Shown here piece after piece: positions 34,243 through 46,432 of a DNA stretch of 64,000 bases. The notes below the pieces were generated by a model. The model saw only the letters and a program-made list of their open reading frames with translations. It was not told the origin of the DNA and searched no databases. Position 1 is the first letter of the stretch. The number at the start of each line of letters is the position of its first letter. Position numbers and translations under genes: made by a program. This DNA is from Lindgomyces ingoldianus (Eukaryota; Ascomycota; Dothideomycetes; Pleosporales; Lindgomycetaceae): contig NW_022985225.1 in NCBI RefSeq assembly GCF_010093535.1, positions 1 through 64,000 on the forward strand, in the 5' to 3' direction.

Positions 34243-35054
34243 TTAGGCCTTCCTCCTCTTGCTGGTTCCGCCCGTGGGCTTCACTCCTGCCTTCAGCTGC
34301 TCCAGAACACCAATGACGTTGTTCCCTGACACATTGACTGCCCTCTCTGTCTCGCTCCCCCGGCCAATCTCCTCGATGACATTTTTTGGATCTGCGGTGC
34401 CGACGACAGGGACCTCGGAGGCGAGCCATTGCTGGAATGGCTTGGCGACAAAGTAGCCATCTGATGTGAACCAGCGGGTGAAGGGGGCGCGAATGCGAAG
34501 TTTCTGTTGCGGGTTCGAGGCATAGGGGGCGGGGGTAAAGGTGACATCGCAGTAGTAGATGGGGATGTGCTTCTTGGTCCGGGAGGCGATTCTTATCTGA
34601 TGTTCGCATTAGGGGTGGTCCTAACCTACAACTACATTCTCAGGAAGTGTAGTTGCTGGGAGCGCGGGGCAGAGATGGCGCACCTTGCCAGTCTTCCCCT
34701 CCCCCTCAAATACACAGCCAGCCTCGACAAACCATATCCAGTAAGTGAAGATGGAGTTCAGAATGAAATAGGCAGCTACCGCCGGCGCTGTAAATGGCTT
34801 CGTGGCATCCCAACCAAATTTCCAGTCGAAGTAGAAGAGTGCACCGGAAATGGCGACGGCGGAGTAGCCAAGCACCAATCGAACGTCAGTCTGCGTGTGG
34901 ATCTGCTTGAACTTGAGGGAATGGAGGTAGTTGGGGAGCGCATCGTCGGTGGTGTTCTTGAGGTCTGTCGGGGCTGTCAGTTGGGCTTGCGGCTCGGCGT
35001 GCGTGGTCAAATACCAGAGAGCGAATGGACGGCGACCTTGGTGGTTGCCGACAT
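34243..35054 (-). CDS. SPC2: Signal peptidase complex subunit 2 (SPC25)
   Basis: Three exons: 35054-35015, 34964-34630 and 34596-34243. The introns are about 50 bp (GTATTT...CAG with a CTGAC branch) and 33 bp (GTAGGT...CAG). The joins keep phase and give 242 residues. The second intron is unusually short but gives the expected NVV-IRIASRTKKHIPIYY join. The N-terminus VAVHSLSDLKNTTDDALPNYL is the family signature. Two membrane helices follow (about 41-60 and 71-92, GYSAVAISGALFYF and AAYFILNSIFTYWIWF), both ends cytosolic. The rest is a cytosolic domain ending in a basic tail (TSKRRKA). Spc2 is the non-catalytic subunit of the ER signal peptidase that touches the Sec61 translocon. The gene is head to head with EMC3, 297 bp apart. 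Confidence 0.92.
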
Positions 35055-35351
35055 GGTGGGTTGTGCAGAGAGGAGTCAATGGCAGAACAGCAGCGGGTTG
35101 TGTTGAGCTTGCAGCTCGGGGAGGTGTGTTTGTCTGGCGGAGCTCTTGGTGGGTTTGGAAAGGTGTCCTGACGGCGTAGCGGGAGATCCCTGCACAGGGA
35201 ATTCCGCCACTGAGGCTCCGGGAGCTTTCATCATCAACTCCAACACTGCCCCATCGCTCTCCCTCCCCTCTGCTACCCTTCTTCCTCTCTGCTATCCTCC
35301 TTCCGCTAGCCTCCCCCTCCCCGCGCAGGCAGCCTGTCTGCGTCTGCCATC
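35055..35351. promoter_or_regulatory. Compact bidirectional promoter SPC2 / EMC3
   Basis: Only 297 bp separate the divergent start codons of two ER membrane-protein genes. The right half is pyrimidine-rich (35230-35345), which is typical of fungal housekeeping promoters without a TATA box. No TATA box or unfolded-protein-response element was recognised by eye. Confidence 0.6.
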
Positions 35352-36426
35352 ATGGCTCAGCCCGTAGTGCAGACAATCCATCGGGATCCCGCCCTCTTGT
35401 GAGTAGCCCTCCCAAGCCGGCCGCACTAAACACTGACATGCTCGCAGCTGGTGGATTCTACTGCCCATCACAGTGGTCATGGTATGCCCCCCTCGTCGTC
35501 GCCAACTGCATCTTCAGCTGAACGAGCCGTAGGTCCTGACGGGCATCCTTCGCCATTACGCCATGATCCTGCTCCAGAGCGCGCCCAAGAAGCAGGCGCT
35601 CCCCCAGATCCGCCAGCAGCGCTCTCTTGTGCGCGGCATTAACCTCCGTGCGAACGCAAATGTATTGTCGCCGATCTCGTTCCAGGCAAGGAAGGCGTAC
35701 ATGGTGTCCGCATATCAGGAAGGAAAGTTTCTAGCCGACCCCGAAGGGAGGGGCAAGCCCCGTCCGAATCCTATGTCCGACCCGGCCGCCATGGAAGGAA
35801 TCATGGGCATGATGAAGGGCAATATGGCCATGATGGTCCCCCAAACCCTGATCATGGGCTGGATCAACGCATTTTTCTCAGGCTTCGTGATAAGTGAGCG
35901 CTCGCCCCCCCTCCATCGCCTATCCTGGTCCGCCCGTTCGGCTGGCTGAATCTCCACCTCTCCTGAGCTGTGCCGTCGTGTCTACCGCGCGTCTGCTAAT
36001 GTGGTGCTGATCGCCAGTGAAACTTCCCTTTCCATTGACGCCACAATTCAAATCCATGCTGCAGTCTGGGGTTGGGACTCGCGATCTGGACGTGCGGTGG
36101 GTCTCCAGTTTATCGTGGTACTTTCTCACATTGTTTGGGCTCCAGCCCGTCTACAATTTCATCCTGGGAAGCAACAATTGTAAGTCAGCTCCTGCGGAAG
36201 CAATATATCACAGGTGCCTCTTGAGCTAGCTGATAATCCTTGAATCCCAGCCGCAAATCAGGTCACCCAGCAGATGGGGCAAATGAATCCAGGGGCAGGC
36301 ATGATGGGCCCCGAGCAGGACCCCGACAAGCTGTTCTTGAACGAAGCCGAGAACCTCGAGGTCATGGAGCATCGGTGGATTCTAGAGGGTGTTGAGGACC
36401 GCCTACTGGCCAAGTTCGCAATATGA
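35352..36426 (+). CDS. EMC3: ER membrane protein complex subunit 3 (EMC3)
   Basis: Five exons: 35352-35398, 35448-35481, 35533-35893, 36018-36179 and 36251-36426. All are GT-AG and phase-consistent, 259 residues, the normal family length. Two very small 5' exons are required for the correct N-terminus (VQTIHRDPALFWWILLPITV). EMC3 belongs to the Oxa1/YidC insertase superfamily. It forms the membrane groove of the EMC, which inserts tail-anchored and multipass proteins into the ER. Visible features are the first helix (about 16-33), the cytosolic stretch PKKQALPQIRQQRSLVRG, the MMKGNMAMMVPQTLIMGWIN region, the second helix ending FSGFVIMKLPFPLTPQFK, and the third helix (WYFLTLFGLQPVYNFILG). A Met/Gly-rich loop with DPDKLFLNEAENLEV follows. 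Assignment is firm from the family pattern. Confidence 0.93.
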
Positions 36427-38475
36427 GGGAGATGAGCTCATTCTCCAAGTGTCACGGGTGTTTGGTGGACGGCAACGGACGGGCCCCACCAGAAAACATA
36501 ACCCTGGTGCCCTGAATGCTGACAAGTATCATCCCGCGCTCTTGCGGTGCCTGATCCGCGCTGCCGGCCAAAGATAGCCAAATTCTATGACAGATCTTAT
36601 ATGTACACCAGTTCGGTCCTCCCGTCCCAGCAGTGTGGTAGTGGCATGATCCCGAGCTTTGATGTCCGGGGTTCTCCATCTTGGGGCCGTGACAGGTTGC
36701 CAAGCACATTCGGTCCAGCTCGCCACCACAACAGGGCGAGCCAGCACGCGTCCATTTCTTCTCAATTACCTCACCTGAAATCACAGCAGAGCCGCCGGAT
36801 AAACTGGCACCTCTTGACTCCCGACAACCCACGCTATCAGGACCTTCGCGCGTCCATGCAGGGGGAAAACGCATGTGATCGAATTGGTGCCTTTCGGGAG
36901 GGGTTCGTCGTCCTCCACCCACCACCCCTTCCCCGCCATCCAATCCGCATCGCTCACAGGAAGCACCGCCCCCAAAATTGGCTGTGGTGCGCCCCAACGC
37001 CCAAGCATCCCCAAAGGGACTGCGTGCTCAGTACACCAGCCGATCGGTGGAGAGATGACTGAGGACCGCGGACATGGTGAGACGGGAAGCATGTGTCTGC
37101 CGGCTTTCGTGGTCTGAAGACGCCTGAGGAGGCGTTCTCTCTCATCGCCCATTCATCATCTGTCTTTTGCGAGCGTTAAAACCTTTGTTGCTGTTGGCTG
37201 TGGCATTTTGGCGCCTTTTTGACGATATGCCGCGAGAGAAAGAAGGCAAACTGATGCTCCGCCCTGCCTTTCGATGCCTAAAATGAGGAGAATTTGCGCC
37301 CCATTTTGGGTCACCTTTCAGTCCTCTCCAATCGAGAGTCTCTTGCCCCGACGGTCCCCCGACGCCTCGCAATTGACGGATCCTTCTCGGATCGATTCAA
37401 CACCAAATTAGGGTTTTGGCTGCTCAATCAGCATTTCTTTTCCAACTCCGACCCGATACAGGCCTGGGAACACACAAGTAATTATAAATTTTATCCCCCT
37501 TTATGCATCCCCCTCGGTCATTACTGTGTTATGTTCCATCTGGTAGCTGGTAGGTAATATGTTTCTCGCTTAGTCCTGCTCTTTAAACGGTTGCCTCCAT
37601 CTCTGAACGGCCCCCAACGTGAGCACTTGGAGGACTGGTTTTAGTATTCACTTGGGGCACCCTCAGCCGCGCACGGTCCCGATGCCGAGCTCGCGAACCA
37701 TGCGGACCGTCGGGACAGCTCGCACCACAAGGGAGTCCTTGTGTGCCACAATATGGCAGTGATCTGCTGCATCCATCACCGTTATTTCTTTTTATTTGAG
37801 GCTTCTATTATCACCTTTCCCCATACGATCATGCATTCAAGACCCAGACACCCACGTCAGGTTGGCAGTGGCTGGCCAGCTGGCATTCAACCACAAGCCA
37901 TGGCAAAGCATCGACCAGGACCGGTGAAGCACCTGCAGGGTCGAAGCTTGGCCACTCCTCGCTCGTGCAGGACTTCTGATTGGTGTTGTCAGTGCTGTGT
38001 TAATGCTGAACATGCGGCTCTGCTATGGTCAATAACCATAAATGAGCAGGTAGCTAGCGGGTCCAAATCATGGTATACCACACCAAAATAGCGGGCGGTG
38101 CAAGTCTGCAATTCGTTTCAGGCGTATTTGCCCTCCGAGAAGCCGTACTACGAGTGCTTCGCCCCTTTTGTCATTCCAGGCCAATCCCGTTGTTTCTTAG
38201 TTGGCTACCTATCAATCTAGTCCTCCATTGCGACTATCATCTATATCAATATTTCTAGCGTTCTCGTCCGGAGTATCCGAATTGTCCAGCAGCAAATGTA
38301 TGTTGGTCTGGTCAATGCACTTTCTGTCCATTTTGCTTATGCTCCAAAAGATACGATTATCGTTACACACTCCTCCTCAACCACTAATTGGCTCTTGCCG
38401 CTACGCGTGCTCTACCCTCCTTGATTTTGGCTATTTGACTCGCACTAAGCGCTGCCTTCAAACTAAGAACTCAGA
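36427..38475. other. 2-kb intergenic region
   Basis: No gene is supported. ORFs of 60-180 codons between 36450 and 37150 overlap in opposing frames and show no domain. The right half presumably holds the promoter and leader of the C2H2 gene at 38476; a pyrimidine-rich tract lies around 38330-38420. Confidence 0.5.
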
Positions 38476-40107
38476 ATGGACGGCTATCAGCAATACAACG
38501 ATATTCCTCAGATTCAGCTTGCGGAGGACTCTGTTCTCCACCCATGGGCAATTGAATACATCGGCCACATGGGCTCCTCCAGGCAAACCGTAGCGAAAAC
38601 AATTAACGTCTTTGGTGAAGAAATAACCCTTGACGGATACGCCGCTCAAGGAATGTCGACGATGCCAATGCACCGCTGGCTTCATGGAGCCGATCGCTCT
38701 CCTGTGGCCCAGGGCCTGCTCCATGCAAAGTTCAACAGTACCCGTACTCCCCAGAATCAATATTGGAGACAATTTGAGCAGCAATGGCCCTCATCAGAGA
38801 TCACAGAGTTCCCCCCTCGCGAATGGTCCCCCGAGCAGACGACCATTTCCGACACTAGTCATGCCACCCAGAACGAGCTTTACTCTCCGCCTTTGACGCA
38901 CCAAGTACCATATGGAAGCCAGATTACTTCTCCCCATCTTGGGATGCCTTATCTGTCCTCGGAACAGCTGGGCGGCGGAGAACATGCGCATCAACATTCA
39001 ATGGTCGATGCAAGCATCAGTCTTCGCGACATTGAGTATGAACACGTGGAACCCGAGACTACTATTGAGGATCAAGAGCATATCGAAATCAAGCCCGAGT
39101 TCGACTACGAGCAAGAACCGGTACAAGTGTCGGCGCCAGCATACACGAAGATGGAAGTAGACTCCGAAAGCTACCAAAGCTGTCAGGACTCTGGTCTTGG
39201 CCATTCCGTGCGGGACGCAGAATCAGTCCAGCCAGCTCAGAGCGACGAAGAAGCATCTGACTCAGACTACAAACCTACGATCCGAAGACGCTCATCTCAC
39301 TCTAGCAACAATACGACCCGACCAAAGGGCAGGCGGTGCAGCCACAATCGAAAGGCCTCGCTCACATCACCCGTCTCTACCACAAATAGAGTTTCCAAGA
39401 AGACTCGCGGGCCTAATGCATCCCTAAGCGCTGTCAATGGTGCGAGCTATGCAAGCGGCTCTAGTGCCCGTAACCTCAACGACGCCAACCCGCAACGGCC
39501 TTTCCCATGCCCATTAGCGATCTATGGATGCCAGTCAAACTTTGTTTCCAAAAACGAGTGGAAGCGACATGTTAGTACTCAGCATATCAAGCTTGGCTTT
39601 TGGCGGTGCGACTTGTGTTCAACCACTGTTGATGCTCACGATCCTTCATCGGTCTACCATAACGACTTTAACCGGAAGGATCTTTTCACGCAACATCTTC
39701 GACGTATGCACGCCGCTCCAGCTCACCAAACATCATCGGCTCGCAACCAGAAAGAATACCCGGTGAACGAAGATAACCTCGGGGAACACCAGAAGCGGTG
39801 CTACAAAAGCCTCAGGTCAGCGCCACCACAATCCGCTTGCCTTTTCTGTGACGAGCGTATCTTCCAAGGACCTAATGGGTGGGAAGAGCGCATGGAGCAC
39901 GTTGGACGACACTTGGAGAAGGATCGTAAAGTAGGAGGCGCTCCTATCGACATCTCAGACTGGAAGGAGGATATTGTCCTTAAACAATGGCTTCTTGATG
40001 AGGGCTTGATTGTGCCGGACCAGAACGGCTTCTTTAAGCTCGGCGATGGCAAGCCTAAGAGGAATTCAACACGGAACGGTGACGAAGAATCAGATCCAGA
40101 GGATTGA
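38476..40107 (+). CDS. C2H2 zinc-finger transcription factor
   Basis: Single exon, 543 residues. The N-terminal 240 residues are rich in Gln, Ser, Pro and acidic residues (EHVEPETTIEDQEHIEIK). A strongly basic Ser/Arg stretch follows (about 265-325, TIRRRSSHSS and RPKGRRCSHNRK), likely a nuclear localisation region. Finger-like units begin near 343 (CPLAIYGC...EWKRHVSTQH), continue near 377 (CDLC...FNRKDLFTQHLRRMH) and end near 454-480 (CLFCDERI...RMEHVGRHLEKD). A short C-terminal region follows (DWKEDIVLKQWLLDEGLI). The finger layout matches the other two C2H2 proteins in this window, so it belongs to the same fungus-specific family. It is probably a DNA-binding regulator; the target is not predictable. 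Confidence 0.85.
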   Translation: MDGYQQYNDIPQIQLAEDSVLHPWAIEYIGHMGSSRQTVAKTINVFGEEITLDGYAAQGMSTMPMHRWLHGADRSPVAQGLLHAKFNSTRTPQNQYWRQFEQQWPSSEITEFPPREWSPEQTTISDTSHATQNELYSPPLTHQVPYGSQITSPHLGMPYLSSEQLGGGEHAHQHSMVDASISLRDIEYEHVEPETTIEDQEHIEIKPEFDYEQEPVQVSAPAYTKMEVDSESYQSCQDSGLGHSVRDAESVQPAQSDEEASDSDYKPTIRRRSSHSSNNTTRPKGRRCSHNRKASLTSPVSTTNRVSKKTRGPNASLSAVNGASYASGSSARNLNDANPQRPFPCPLAIYGCQSNFVSKNEWKRHVSTQHIKLGFWRCDLCSTTVDAHDPSSVYHNDFNRKDLFTQHLRRMHAAPAHQTSSARNQKEYPVNEDNLGEHQKRCYKSLRSAPPQSACLFCDERIFQGPNGWEERMEHVGRHLEKDRKVGGAPIDISDWKEDIVLKQWLLDEGLIVPDQNGFFKLGDGKPKRNSTRNGDEESDPED

Positions 40108-43100
40108 GTCACCGACATCACCACAGTTCCAACAACCTGTGGAGAGCTTTGTACAAATGATGGCTATGGGAACACTGGGATACAGGAAATTGTATTATGG
40201 ATTATGGGTAGGTCTACTGGTTGGAACTTTACGAATCTCCTTATCTAGGCGGTTTCTGATACCCGGCGTTCGAGATATATCGTCATACTTTCTCTTGATG
40301 TTCAATACAAAACATCAAATGCCAAAAATATACATTTCTTATGTAGGAACGTTAGGATAGATAGATACTCAATGTGTACTAATTCAGCTACGAGCTTCTT
40401 TTACATACTCTCTATGTTCCTGCTAGTAATAGCCACATCTAGCGTGGGCTCGACATGGGAACACAGCCCCATAGCAGACTGCCACTTCTGCAACCTCCAC
40501 CAGCCCCAACATCTGAGCACCATCCCACCATCTCAGCCCCCGCCAAGAAAATGCACCAGTCCTGCACAGAAACGTCTGACTCGAGTTCAGTGAACCATAA
40601 CCAGGATTACAACGATTTTCTTGCATGGTGGTGAAGGTGGCCGCAGCATGGTTGATTCTATATCAAGATACTAATCCACTACTTTCTTCGGACTTTAGTC
40701 ACCCACATATTCATATGTATTGTCGGTATTCCACCCCCACCATGAGTGCGCTGCGGACATGCATGCTTGCGAAGGCTGGTAGTAAGAAGCCTAGTTCAAG
40801 GGATGTTGCTGCGTTTGTCTTCCAAGCTGGTTTAGATAATGATCGTGGTGGAGTATCTTCATAATAGAAATGTGACTAGAAGGTGTCAGCACTCCAGCCA
40901 TCGCGTGGGGTATTCGTTGGGCTTTCGAGAAGGTGATGAATGTCTAGCGTGAGGCTGAGGCCCAAGCGCTCTCCTTCTTCGGCTAGCGGTAAGGCTTGAA
41001 GGCCTTTTCTCTATTTTCCCTTGCTGAAGTCAGCATCTCCACCACCCGATGATCTGGACTAAAGTCTGATCGACGGTAGAGCACCCCTAGGTTACCGAAA
41101 AGTGTGTTCTACATCCTTCTGCCACCCTGGCTCCAACTCTCCCTGTCCATCTCGATATCATCATTCCCACACAACCTTTGACTCGCCGACGCCCAAGTCT
41201 GACAACAAAAAAGGACCGCAACCATGGGATCTTCCGACCTCTTCAAAGCGATAAAACACCCAGTCTGACACGTCAACCTATCTTTGTGCCTGAGGCCACC
41301 CATACAGGCATCCACGCCCAACCAGCGCAGGCAGCAATGCGGCTGAGACATGCATGCATACACGAACTCGTCCCTCAGTCCTCCATCACGATCTTCGAAG
41401 CCGAGACTGTGAAGAACGTGTCGCTGCATGTTCCACGCTTCGTTGTCGGACCCCCATTTTCTGCAAGTTGTGATCTGTGTCAGTACAGGGATAGGTGATC
41501 AGGTTGCAGATGACGAATGAGACAGAAGGCTCGGCAGACTGGAAAGTAGGGCAGAGGTATATGTGTATGCAACGACATCTCATATTGCGCATTGATGAGC
41601 GGAGTCAGTTCGCATTCAGGATTGCTTCACCGATCATTCGAGTTAGGCATCGCTGAGAGACATCGAAGGACTAGCCCAAGATGTATAGTGGAGACATTTA
41701 TCGACTACGAATCTAAAACCTTGTTTAAGAATACGGCATCTGAAGAAGGCAAACTCCTGTCGTAACACTCAAGGCAGTCCTACGTCGCGGCATAAGAGTC
41801 TTATAGCCAGTCATGTCCCCTCACCGCGCCCTCATTTGCCGCCCAGCTCTTCCACATCCTCGGGTCACTTTGTCCGCCTCACTAACTTAATTCTAACCAC
41901 GTATGGGATACTTCACGGTTGAAGTTGCTCACATGGTACAGCGGAGCTCTCATAGGATGGGGAGTGGCAACCTACGACCGCGTTCTTCATGTTTCATTTG
42001 ACTCTACATATGCATCAGCTGTTTGAGAAGAGGACGCATTGTTGAGGAGGGAGAACTTCCACAATAAGTCATCTAGCGCGGGAGACATTTCGCACCTCCG
42101 AATTCAAACCTGCAGCCTCGGATCCTCGGAGCATCTTCGGATTCGATGCTATCCCTTGCATACACCTGTTCCACAACAGCAAGCCCCCTTCCCAAACGAC
42201 TTCCTTCTAGGGTCTACACCGGTGGACTTTGTATGCTCGGTTCCTCCAGACGTCTCATTCATCTCTCCCTCACACCGGATCAATTCCATCAATTATACCC
42301 CATTGATCACCGGATGTACGACTGCACATCGCAGGTCTAGTGGAAACTCAACTCAGCCACTGCGATTTCGAAAGCGGGATACACGTGCGGATCGAGCCTC
42401 AAATGCGCCTTATTCAAGGGAAAGCGAAACGGTCCGTGGGAAGCTAGAGTACGTTGCAGGTGACTGAGCCTTTAATGTACATTAGGCTTTCCTGATCAGT
42501 TGAGGTCGAGAAGGTGGGACGAAAAAGTAAAGACTGGCTTGGGTTTGAAACGAGCTAGGAATGATTCTCGGTAGCTTCCAGCCTAAGGCACTAAATTTTC
42601 TCCATGGTTCTGATGGATGGGTGGCCACTTAGAAATCTCATCATAGGATAGGAGCCCTACTTCTCTCTTCCGAGCCTTAGTCTTTAGTCTTTAGTTGCCT
42701 AGATAGACTTGTGTGACTCTCGTTCAGAGATCCTTGAATGAAAAGCAATATCGAAATCAGCCACGAATGTGATACAACAACGGCGAGCAAGCATCAATAA
42801 AAGGATTTGTGGATTCAAGACTTTGCATTGGAGCGTTACAACTTATCATGATGCTATTGAGCTGACCAGCCAAAATCTGTCCTAGGGACAATCCAGACCC
42901 CATGCAAGAGGTTGAGACGAAACTGACTCATTGCTGTGGTTGCATCCACTCTTTTGATATAAGAGCCGAAGAGGTGCGATCTCACTCACTTCGACAGGTC
43001 AGAACGCTTCTACTTAGTCAACAACGTGAATGTGTAACCACGTGTCAAAATCTTGGCTGAAATTTCGGATAAACAGTTTTGCCGGGGCTCCGAACATGAC

Positions 43101-43187
43101 ACCTAACGTAGCTTTACTAGGAGCTTCTCGTTACGCGGCCTTGGAGAACCCCGACTTTCTTCAATTCCTTCCATCACATCTCCAATT
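40108..43187. other. 3.1-kb intergenic region
   Basis: No gene is supported. Frames of up to about 140 codons (41109-41498 in opposite directions, 42039-42467) show no recognisable domain, no convincing splice partners and overlapping antisense frames. The final few hundred bases are the STT3 promoter and leader. Confidence 0.45.
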
Positions 43188-45674
43188 ATGGCTGGCACAG
43201 AGGGTGACCAGTTCCTGAAGCAGGCAACGGGCCGAAATACTCGGGGCATGCTCCGAGTAATTATCCTGTGCCTGATTGCTGGTGCGGCTGTCTCCAGTCG
43301 ACTCTTCTCCGTTATTCGATTCGAGAGTATCATTCATGAATGTCAGTGCAGCAACCTCGACCCTTAAGGCCCAATTGACTTACCCCCTGTGCAGTTGATC
43401 CTTGGTTCAATTTTCGAGCAACGAAATACCTAGTCCAGAATGGCTTTTACAGCTTTTGGGACTGGTTCGACGACCGTAGGCCAATCTCCTTCAAACTCCC
43501 AAAACATCCTTTCGATGGGCTGTAATTGTACGATGGGCTAACCTCGATGAACCAGGAACATGGCATCCTCTCGGCAGAGTCACTGGAGGTACCCTCTATC
43601 CCGGCTTGATGGTAACCAGCGGCGTCATCTACCACCTCCTCCGATTCCTCGCGCTTCCTGTCGATATCCGAAACATTTGCGTGCTTCTCGCACCCGGCTT
43701 CTCTGGCCTCACCGCGCTTGCGACGTATCTTTTGACATCTGAAATGGTCACTTCGCCCTCCGCCGGTCTCCTAGCCGCCGCTTTTATGGGAATAACCCCC
43801 GGTTACATCTCTCGTTCGGTTGCGGGAAGTTATGATAACGAGGCTATTGCTATCTTTCTGTTAGTCTTCACTTTCTTCCTTTGGATCAAGGCTGTCAAGA
43901 ACGGATCTGTCTTCTGGGGCGCGTTGACCGCGTTGTTCTACGGATACATGGTGTCGGCATGGGGTGGATATGTCTTCATTACGAACTTACTCCCCCTTCA
44001 CGCATTCGTTTTGATCTGCATGGGAAGATACAGCCCACGACTCTACGTCAGCTATACTTCGTGGTATGCGCTTGGAACGCTTGCTAGCATGCAGATCCCG
44101 TTCGTTGGATTCTTGCCAATCAGGAGTAGCGAGCACATGTCCGCTCTAGGTCAGTGATATTTGCAGCATCTAATTATGCCTTGCTAATTATGTCAGGTGT
44201 CTTCGGCCTTCTTCAAGTTGTGGGGTTTGTGGAGTTTGTCCGCACTCAGCTCCCAAGCAAGCAGTTCCAGACTCTACTCCGTGCCCTGGTCCTCATTATC
44301 TTCCTGGTCTCCTTCGGAGGCCTGGTTATTCTAACTTTATCTGGTGTCATTGCACCTTGGACGGGCCGCTTCTATTCTCTCTGGGATACCGGCTACGCGA
44401 AGATTCACATCCCCATCATTGCTTCCGTCTCCGAGCATCAACCTACCGCATGGCCCGCCTTCTTCTTCGATCTAAGCATGATGATCTGGCTTTTCCCAGC
44501 TGGCGTCTACTTGTGCTTCCGAAGCCTGACTGACGAGCAAGTTTTCATCGTCATCTACTCTGTCCTTGCCAGCTACTTCGCCGGTGTTATGGTACGTCTT
44601 ATGCTCACCCTGACTCCCATAGTTTGTGTTGCTTCTGCAATTGCATTCTCCCAAATTTTGGATACGTACCTGGATGCAGAGATGCCGAAATTAGAGATGA
44701 AGGAAAATGGAACCTCTGAGCCTGCTAAGGTGGCCGCGACCGCAATCCTACCCGACGGTCTTCGGTCAACCCGGAGCCCACTCATTGGAGTCTATTCCTA
44801 CGCTTCCAAGCTGACAGTCGTTGGCGCATCGGCCGTCTACCTTATGCTATTCGTGCTTCACTGCACCTGGGTCACCTCGAATGCCTACTCATCCCCTTCG
44901 GTCGTTCTTGCCTCCAGGCTTCCCGATGGTAGCCAACATATCATCGACGATTACCGAGAGGCCTATTATTGGCTGAGACAGAACACACCTGACAACGCAA
45001 AGATTATGTCCTGGTGGGATTACGGCTACCAGATTGGTGGCATGGCCGATCGCCCGACTCTAGTTGATAACAACACGTGGAATAACACTCATATTGCAAC
45101 CGTTGGGAAAGCGATGAGCTCACGAGAAGAAGTCAGCTACCCTATCATGCGCCAGCATGAGGTTGACTATGTCTTAGTGGTCTTCGGTGGCCTTCTCGGA
45201 TACTCTGGGGACGATATCAACAAGTTCCTGTGGATGGTCCGTATTGCCGAGGGTATTTGGCCCGATGAGGTCAAGGAGCGCGACTTTTTCACCGCTAGAG
45301 GCGAGTATCGTGTGGACGACGAGGCCACCTTAACCATGAAGAACAGCTTGATGTGAGTCTTTCCTACTGGCGCCCATCATAACAGCCACTGACTTTGTCA
45401 TAGGTACAAGATGTCTTACTACAACTACAATGCGCTCTTCCCCGCTGGCCAGGCGCAGGACCGAGTCCGAGGAGCACGATTGCCTGCTGAGGGGCCTCAA
45501 CTCAGCACCATCGAAGAGGCATTTACCAGCGAGAACTGGATCATTCGAATCTACAAGGTCAAGGATCTTGACAACTTTGGCCGTGACCACCAGAGCGCTG
45601 GGGCTTTCGACAAGGGTCACAAGAAGAAGAGGGCTTCAAAGCGCAAGGGCGCAAGGGTGCTGAGGGTCGAGTAA
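43188..45674 (+). CDS. STT3: Oligosaccharyltransferase catalytic subunit STT3
   Basis: Five exons: 43188-43341, 43395-43475, 43556-44149, 44197-45352 and 45404-45674. All are GT-AG with consistent phase; 751 residues, as expected. STT3 transfers the preassembled glycan from dolichol pyrophosphate to Asn in N-x-S/T sequons in the ER lumen. The first lumenal loop carries [13 protein letters not shown], whose D-x-W motif binds the metal, followed by [16 protein letters not shown]. Many membrane helices follow. SVSEHQP near 354 is the family's external-loop motif and WWDYG near 549 recognises the acceptor sequon. A sequon-rich NNTWNNTH stretch follows, itself normally glycosylated in STT3. The C-terminus is Lys/Arg-rich ([16 protein letters not shown]), as in other fungal homologues. 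All expected motifs are intact. Confidence 0.96.
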
Positions 45675-46432
45675 ATATTTCACTTTAAACGTCAAATGTT
45701 TTCATAGTAAAGGCCTTGGGCATTGTAAAACCAATATGGCAGGCAGGATGAGCGGGCGTTTCGGGAGAATAAAAAGAAAGGTCTAGCCCCAAGTATTAGC
45801 TTTCGTGATGTTAAGTGTGTGGTGAGGGTAAATGAGGCAGAATGGGGGTTCAGATGAACCTCACTTTCGTCACGGTGAGAGCACTAAATCTTTGTCGCGG
45901 TTGTTATCTCTTCGAAATGGTTGTAGGGTCACCGCCTTGTGGTAAGTGCGCGAAGACCCTGAGGCTTGGCTTTGTCCAGATAGCTTTCACCGCACATCAT
46001 CATCGGAGTAGCGTGAGCCGTTTACCTTCACGCTCTTTCCTTGCCTTTCTTTCCTTTCTCTTTCCTTCTTCGCGCCCACGCCTTCTATTTTCCTCCTTGC
46101 AGTTCGAGCCATCTCTTGTCACGTCGTATCTTAGATTTGGCCTCACCGAGCTTGAAGACCAGGCAGGCCACCGCAGGATTCCCAAGTCCTCAGAAAAATC
46201 AGCTAATCCAAAGGTATTAAAGTTACCATTAGTCACAATCCAGTAGCTGCCAAGGAGGAGGCAGCAGAAAGCCAATTCAACATCAGGACACATCGCGGAG
46301 GATTGACAAAACTGAAGCTACCTGCCACTCACCCTCTCTGTAAGGCAACTGCCCCATTCACGGGCACAGGTGCCTTCCGGTCTCACATCGCGACTTCCCC
46401 AGGAATCGTTCACGAGAGCAAAGATCGTGACT
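45675..46432. other. Intergenic, 3' of STT3 and upstream of next gene
   Basis: 757 bp. A 134-codon frame at 45842-46246 is compositionally a CT-rich leader (46010-46100) and lacks any domain. It most likely lies in the promoter or 5' UTR of the gene beginning at 46433. Confidence 0.5.

Noticed and set aside
34507..35106. 199-codon plus-strand ORF
   Set aside because: It is antisense to SPC2, whose exons and protein family signature are clear.
41109..42467. Several ORFs of 100-142 codons on both strands
   Set aside because: They overlap antisense frames, lack domains and have no convincing splice partners.
45842..46246. 134-codon ORF between STT3 and the next gene
   Set aside because: It is pyrimidine-rich with no domain, and lies where the leader of the gene at 46433 is expected.
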